Source: Ophioceras dolichostomum
Lineage: Eukaryota; Ascomycota; Sordariomycetes; Magnaporthales; Ophioceraceae
DNA length: 11,099 nt
NCBI GenBank assembly: GCA_003049485.1
Contig: PYST01000632.1
Span: forward strand, 1 to 11,099
Direction of reading: 5' to 3'
In this document: positions 7,849-11,099 of the stretch, one piece after another
Position numbering within the stretch: position 1 is the first letter of the stretch
Layout of the letters: the number at the start of each line of letters is the position of its first letter
Made by a program: the position numbers and the translations under genes
The notes under the pieces: generated by a model
Told to the model about the DNA's origin: nothing
Database searches by the model: none
The model's input: only the letters and a program-made list of their open reading frames with translations

Positions 7849-7875
7849 GACGGCTCAGATGACTCAGACGACTCG
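7849..7875. repeat. three tandem 9-nt units just after the dehydrogenase stop
   Basis: GACGGCTCA, GATGACTCA and GACGACTCG follow each other directly, 25 nt after the stop codon. The middle unit creates TGACTCA (7860-7866), the core bound by Gcn4/CPC-1-type bZIP factors. Its position in a 3' region makes function doubtful. Confidence 0.7.
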
Positions 7876-8332
7876 GGGGAGATTATTGGGACCGCATTTA
7901 TAACTACTAGGTACCTAAATTATATTGTATTTATTCTCTTCTCCAGTCGTGGTCCTTTCAATTCTACGAGGGAGCAACCTAGGCCCGTCCACCCGGAATC
8001 TGGAACCTCTGTTTCTCTGCTCACTGTGCCGGCGGCATCTTTGTTTTGTGGATGTCCGAGCTTTGAACCTGATGGCAAGGCAAGGAGGTTCGTAGCATTG
8101 AGCCCAGCCGGTGAAGAAACGACTCCCTTCAGCAAAAGACACGTATAGATTGCCCCAGCTCTGTCACTCTCTCCAACAAGAAATGCGGGCGATCTCGCAG
8201 CCTTCCAGGAAAGGATCAAACAAGCGATGATGTGTCTAGACTACGAGGCGGTCACGGTGACTCCGTCGAGAACAGCGCGCGTGCCATCGTCCCCCACCCC
8301 CCGAGAGCAACATCCCGGCGTTTTGGCACGTT

Positions 8333-8352
8333 TCCCTTGGCATCCCTTGGCA
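8333..8352. repeat. 10-nt direct tandem repeat TCCCTTGGCA x2
   Basis: Two exact units at 8333-8342 and 8343-8352. A further TTGGCACGT precedes them at 8323-8331 and recurs at 8347-8355. Noncoding; role unknown. Confidence 0.75.
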
Positions 8353-9041
8353 CGTACAACCAGCATTGCGACTGGGGTATTGCTTCCCTTTTCAGGAACG
8401 TCTAGGAACATCCATCACCACTGGAACACCAGTCCTGAGGCGAGTAATCACCGGGATGAGTTAGACCTGTTGAGCTGAGAAGCTGAACATCACAAATATT
8501 AGTGCTCGGAGGGGCGGGAGCAAATACCAACCCTCAATAAGAGTTTGTCACTCTTTATCGACGGTGATACTTCTAGCAATCCTAGTCGGCTTCGGAGACC
8601 GTGTCGAATTATTGACCAGTCCAATACTAGAACTTTGTACCCCACTGCCACGTGCGGCATCACTCATTATTTTACATAACCCGCCTATTGACAAGACCTA
8701 CGTTCTCAATCGTACTGCAAGGGCTTTGGCTCAGCTCATGTCGGCGAGAAGTTCTCAGAATCTGCAGCTTTCACCTCTGCTAGACACGACTCAGATAGTG
8801 CAGAGTAACCCCTTGCATTGCAAAGCTGAAGTCCCCCATGACCACCCAAAGAAAGCGCATAACACAGCACAAAATACGTCTCGCCAGCACAGCATGCGCA
8901 CTAATATGCAAGACAGGACACTAACCCAACACGCCCAAGAATTGCACCTGACCAACCCCCTAGCTAGAGTGAAAAAAGCAAGGACAGCAAGTCGGAAAAG
9001 AAGCCGCACTACGTCGTACAGCAGCTGATGATAAAAAAATA

Positions 9042-9072
9042 ATGGCGTGCTGGCATCACCGCATATCGCCAT
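9042..9072. repeat. imperfect 31-bp palindrome, copy 1
   Basis: Bounded by ATGGCG and CGCCAT, which are reverse complements, and containing TGCT and GCATAT. By eye 23 of 31 positions match the copy at 9302. A GTGACAGG motif follows 18 nt later. Confidence 0.5.
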
Positions 9073-9301
9073 AATATTTGATGATACGGCGTGACAGGGC
9101 CAGGCAGGCCGAGAGGGGAAGGCCGGTGATGTGAGGGAGTATAAGAAGGCGCCAACGTCCCGGAGGCGTTCACTAGCAGCTCTCAGCCAAATGCCAAGAT
9201 GCCTATCAACACACCCAACACTGCAGAGCCAAGAGGCGGGCCAAGACAGCACGTTGCCCTTTCGTCGACTGCCCAGCAAGCCACAAAACCCAGGATTGCT
9301 G

Positions 9302-9332
9302 ATGGCGTGCTCAACGTGGCGCATGTCGCCAT
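9302..9332. repeat. imperfect 31-bp palindrome, copy 2
   Basis: Same boundaries (ATGGCG ... CGCCAT) and the same length as copy 1, 260 nt downstream and in the same orientation. GTGACAGG follows 27 nt later. It could be a relic of a short mobile element or a protein-binding site. Confidence 0.5.
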
Positions 9333-10005
9333 GAGAATTATCGCTGGGCATTTTTCAGTGTGACAGGTTCAGTTGACAACGCAGGGTTGAGTACCAAAGA
9401 TGACTATTCCTACATGACCTCTCGGAGCTCTGTCCCACCCCAATCTACCTCTCTGGAGAAAATATTCTCAGACTTGCCTGCTGACCCTCTCTCGGCGCCA
9501 AGGGTAAAGAGGCAGCAAGGAAAGCCTGCCACGGCCAGCCAGCCCATCTCCGACCTTTGCTGGGCGCGGGGGGTCCTGATGTGCGGTCTGGTATGGCCGG
9601 TGCTGGCCCGACCCAAGGGAATATCACAGCAGAAGACTCGATGGCGACTTGCACACGACAGACGTAGCCAAGCGTCTTGGTACTGGCTTGGCTCTCTGGG
9701 GACTCCCGAAAAGGAGGCTACCGAGAAGGGAGCCTCCCAAGCTCAGATCAGCGCCAGAAATGTGTGCAAGCGCGGCGGTGTCACCCATCGAAGAGTGCTG
9801 GAATCAGCACTCACCTCTTGGCCAGGCTTGGGTAGAGAGGGGTATAAGGATGAAGCTGCCAGCACGGGAGGAAAATTCTCGTTCCGGAAGCTGTGTTGGG
9901 AGCACAAGGAGCGCAGCTAAATGCCAGTATATTCAAGAGCATTTAATTTCTCGTTCATACCTGTTCTTTGATACAGGCCGGGATAGAGTGCTCAGCCGAT
10001 ATCTG

Positions 10006-10013
10006 TTTATAAA
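10006..10013 (+). promoter_or_regulatory. TATA box (TTTATAAA) of the transporter gene
   Basis: It lies about 86 nt before the ATG at 10099. The leader after it is rich in CA and CT. Confidence 0.6.
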
Positions 10014-10098
10014 CACCTAGTGAACTTCAATTTATACCAATAGGATCCCTACCACTCAGCGAGAGCACTCACATACGGTTCAGTTCATCAGAACAGCG

Positions 10099-11086
10099 AT
10101 GTCGCACGACGACGTCAAGTACATTCCGGACGACGGCGTCCGCACCGCCACCGACGATGAGGAGGCCCTCACTCGGGTGGTCGACTGGTCCCCCGAGGAG
10201 GAGGCCAAGGCCAAGCGGAAGCTGGACTTGATCATCATGCCGCTTCTCACGCTCGGCTTCTTCTGTCTGCGTATGTGTTGTGTCTCTCACGCTGTTCCCG
10301 CATCACACGGAAGCCCCCTGAATGCGGAAAGCCCGTGAACACACAATGCCCTTGGGTCCAGAGACATCGATGCAAGAAAAACAAGCAATACCTAGCTAAC
10401 ATGTTAGTCTCAACACCCCAGAGCTCGACCGCGGCAACATTGCCAACGCCATCACGGACCGCTTCATGGAAGACGTCGGCATCGACCAAGACCAGTTCAA
10501 CGTCGGCCAGCAGATGCTCTCCCTGGGCATCGTCCTCTTCGAGATCCCCTCCAACATGATCCTCTACCGCGTCGGCCCGGGCAAATGGCTCACGCTGCAG
10601 CTCTTCCTCTTCGGCGCCGTCAGCACGTTCCAGTCCTTCCAGCGCAGCTACGGCTCCTTCATCTTCACGCGCTTCCTCCTCGGCGTCACCGAGTCCGGCT
10701 TCATCCCGGGCGGGCTCTGGACGCTCTCCACGTGGTACACCCGCAAGGAAACCGCGAAGCGCGTCATGTTCTTCTACTTCGGCAACCAGTTCGGCCAGGC
10801 CTCGTCCAAGCTGCTCGCCTACGGGATACTGCACATGCGCGGCGTCGGCGGACAACCCGGCTGGTTCTGGCTGTTCACGCTGATGGGCGGCTTCACCATC
10901 ATCAGCGGCTTCGTGCTCGGCTTCTGCCTGCCGGACTCGTTCAAGAACCCGCACAGCACGTTCCTGCCCCGGATGAAGATCTTCACGGACCGCGAGATCC
11001 ACATCCTCAACTCGCGCGTTACGAATGACGATCCGATGAAGGGGAAGAAGAAGAAGAAGATCGGCAAGGCGGCGTTCAAGAAGGCT
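10099..11086 (+). CDS. MFS transporter, anion:cation symporter family (allantoate/nicotinate permease-like), 5' part
   Basis: Exon 1 is 10099-10270 and exon 2 is 10422-11086, giving 279 residues before the gene leaves the window. Intron 1 (10271-10421, 151 nt) has a GTATGT donor, GCTAAC branch point (10395-10400) and CCCAG acceptor; it splits the Gln codon that makes CLQLDRGNIANA. Residues 1-40 are acidic and cytosolic. Membrane helix 1 is about 43-61 (LIIMPLLTLGFFC), followed by LDRGNIANAI, the signature of the ACS (Dal5/Tna1) group. Helix 2 includes LGIVLFEIPSNMI, helix 3 TLQLFLFGAVSTF, and helix 4 RFLLGVTESGFIPGGLWTLSTWY, the conserved ACS motif. Helix 5 covers FFYFGNQFG and helix 6 FWLFTLMGGFTIISGFVLG. 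The exon ends in the central loop (TDREIHILNSRVTNDDP, then a Lys run) at a GTGAGT donor (11087), so helices 7-12 lie beyond the window. Such proteins import small organic anions such as allantoate, nicotinate, pantothenate or other carboxylates at the plasma membrane; the substrate cannot be read from the sequence. Confidence 0.88.
10271..10421 (+). other. intron 1 of the MFS transporter gene
   Basis: GTATGT donor, GCTAAC branch point 21 nt before the CAG acceptor, phase 1. Splicing restores the uninterrupted LGFFCLQLDRGN motif. Confidence 0.9.
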
Positions 11087-11099
11087 GTGAGTATCCCCC
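11087..11099 (+). other. start of intron 2 of the MFS gene (partial)
   Basis: GTGAGT follows the codons for AAFKKA. In relatives this is the loop before helix 7, so a donor here is plausible. The window ends before an acceptor can be seen. Confidence 0.55.

Larger units (their letters stand above)
7825..10098. other. 2.3 kb gene-poor region with short repeats
   Basis: It lies between the dehydrogenase and transporter genes. Open frames of 99 to 186 codons exist on both strands, the longest at 8791-9351 (-), 9360-9920 (+) and 8564-9028 (+). The two plus-strand frames open with GTG rather than ATG, and none shows a recognisable domain, intron pattern or coherent composition. The region contains the tandem repeats at 7849 and 8333, two copies of a 31-bp imperfect palindrome (9042, 9302) and a short hairpin-forming repeat (GGAGGCT at 9713-9719, AGCCTCC at 9731-9737). 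The last 150 nt form the promoter and leader of the transporter gene. Confidence 0.5.

Noticed and set aside
7834..8148. 104-codon plus-strand ORF just after the dehydrogenase
   Set aside because: It opens only with TTG, starts in the tandem 9-nt repeat, and has no protein character; it is probably 3' UTR and flank.
9713..9737. Hairpin GGAGGCT / AGCCTCC as a terminator or small RNA
   Set aside because: Seven-base stem with an 11-nt loop and no T-run or flanking gene end. Such short repeats are expected by chance in 11 kb.
10247..11002. 251-codon minus-strand ORF
   Set aside because: Opposite strand of the MFS exon; the Glu/Ala/Arg bias is typical of an antisense shadow. The plus strand has clear transporter motifs and splice sites.

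Overview
The window looks like nuclear DNA of a filamentous ascomycete (Pezizomycotina, possibly Sordariomycetes; the class is a guess). Genes are broken by short GT-AG introns of about 90 to 150 nt with CTAAC-type branch points. Several genes have a TATA-like box 50 to 150 nt before the ATG. Exons are GC-rich, intergenic DNA is AT-richer, genes are single and on both strands, and the products are typical of fungi. No rRNA, tRNA, CRISPR array or intact transposon was seen.

Layout. (1) 593-1983 (+): two-exon gene for a single-pass membrane protein with a fucose-specific-lectin-like beta-propeller outside the membrane, possibly short at its C terminus. (2) 2876-6212: three small genes of about 130 to 150 codons that I do not recognise, one on the minus strand (2876-3476) and two on the plus strand (4542-5046 and 5710-6212). 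Each has a very short first exon, a phase-0 intron, and then a helix-rich second exon that can be aligned weakly with the other two. The first has an in-frame TAG (or a 63-nt in-frame intron) mid-protein. The second loses its frame at about the same relative place. The third is intact. I read them as diverged paralogs of an undescribed family, partly decayed. (3) 6697-7824 (+): intronless, very GC-rich gene for a secreted PQQ-dependent sugar (aldose) dehydrogenase of a strongly bacterial type, with the expected catalytic His apparently replaced by Gln. (4) 7825-10098: 2.3 kb without a supportable gene, holding short tandem repeats and two copies of an imperfect 31-bp palindrome. (5) 10099 to the end (+): first two exons of a major facilitator transporter of the anion:cation symporter (allantoate/nicotinate permease, Dal5/Tna1-like) group, running off the window at a GTGAGT donor.

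How the genes may work together. Lectin-like surface protein, secreted sugar dehydrogenase and organic-anion transporter all face the outside of the cell, which suits a saprotroph or plant-associated fungus handling sugars and organic acids, but nothing in the sequence shows co-regulation. The most unusual content is the cluster of small unknown genes in the middle.
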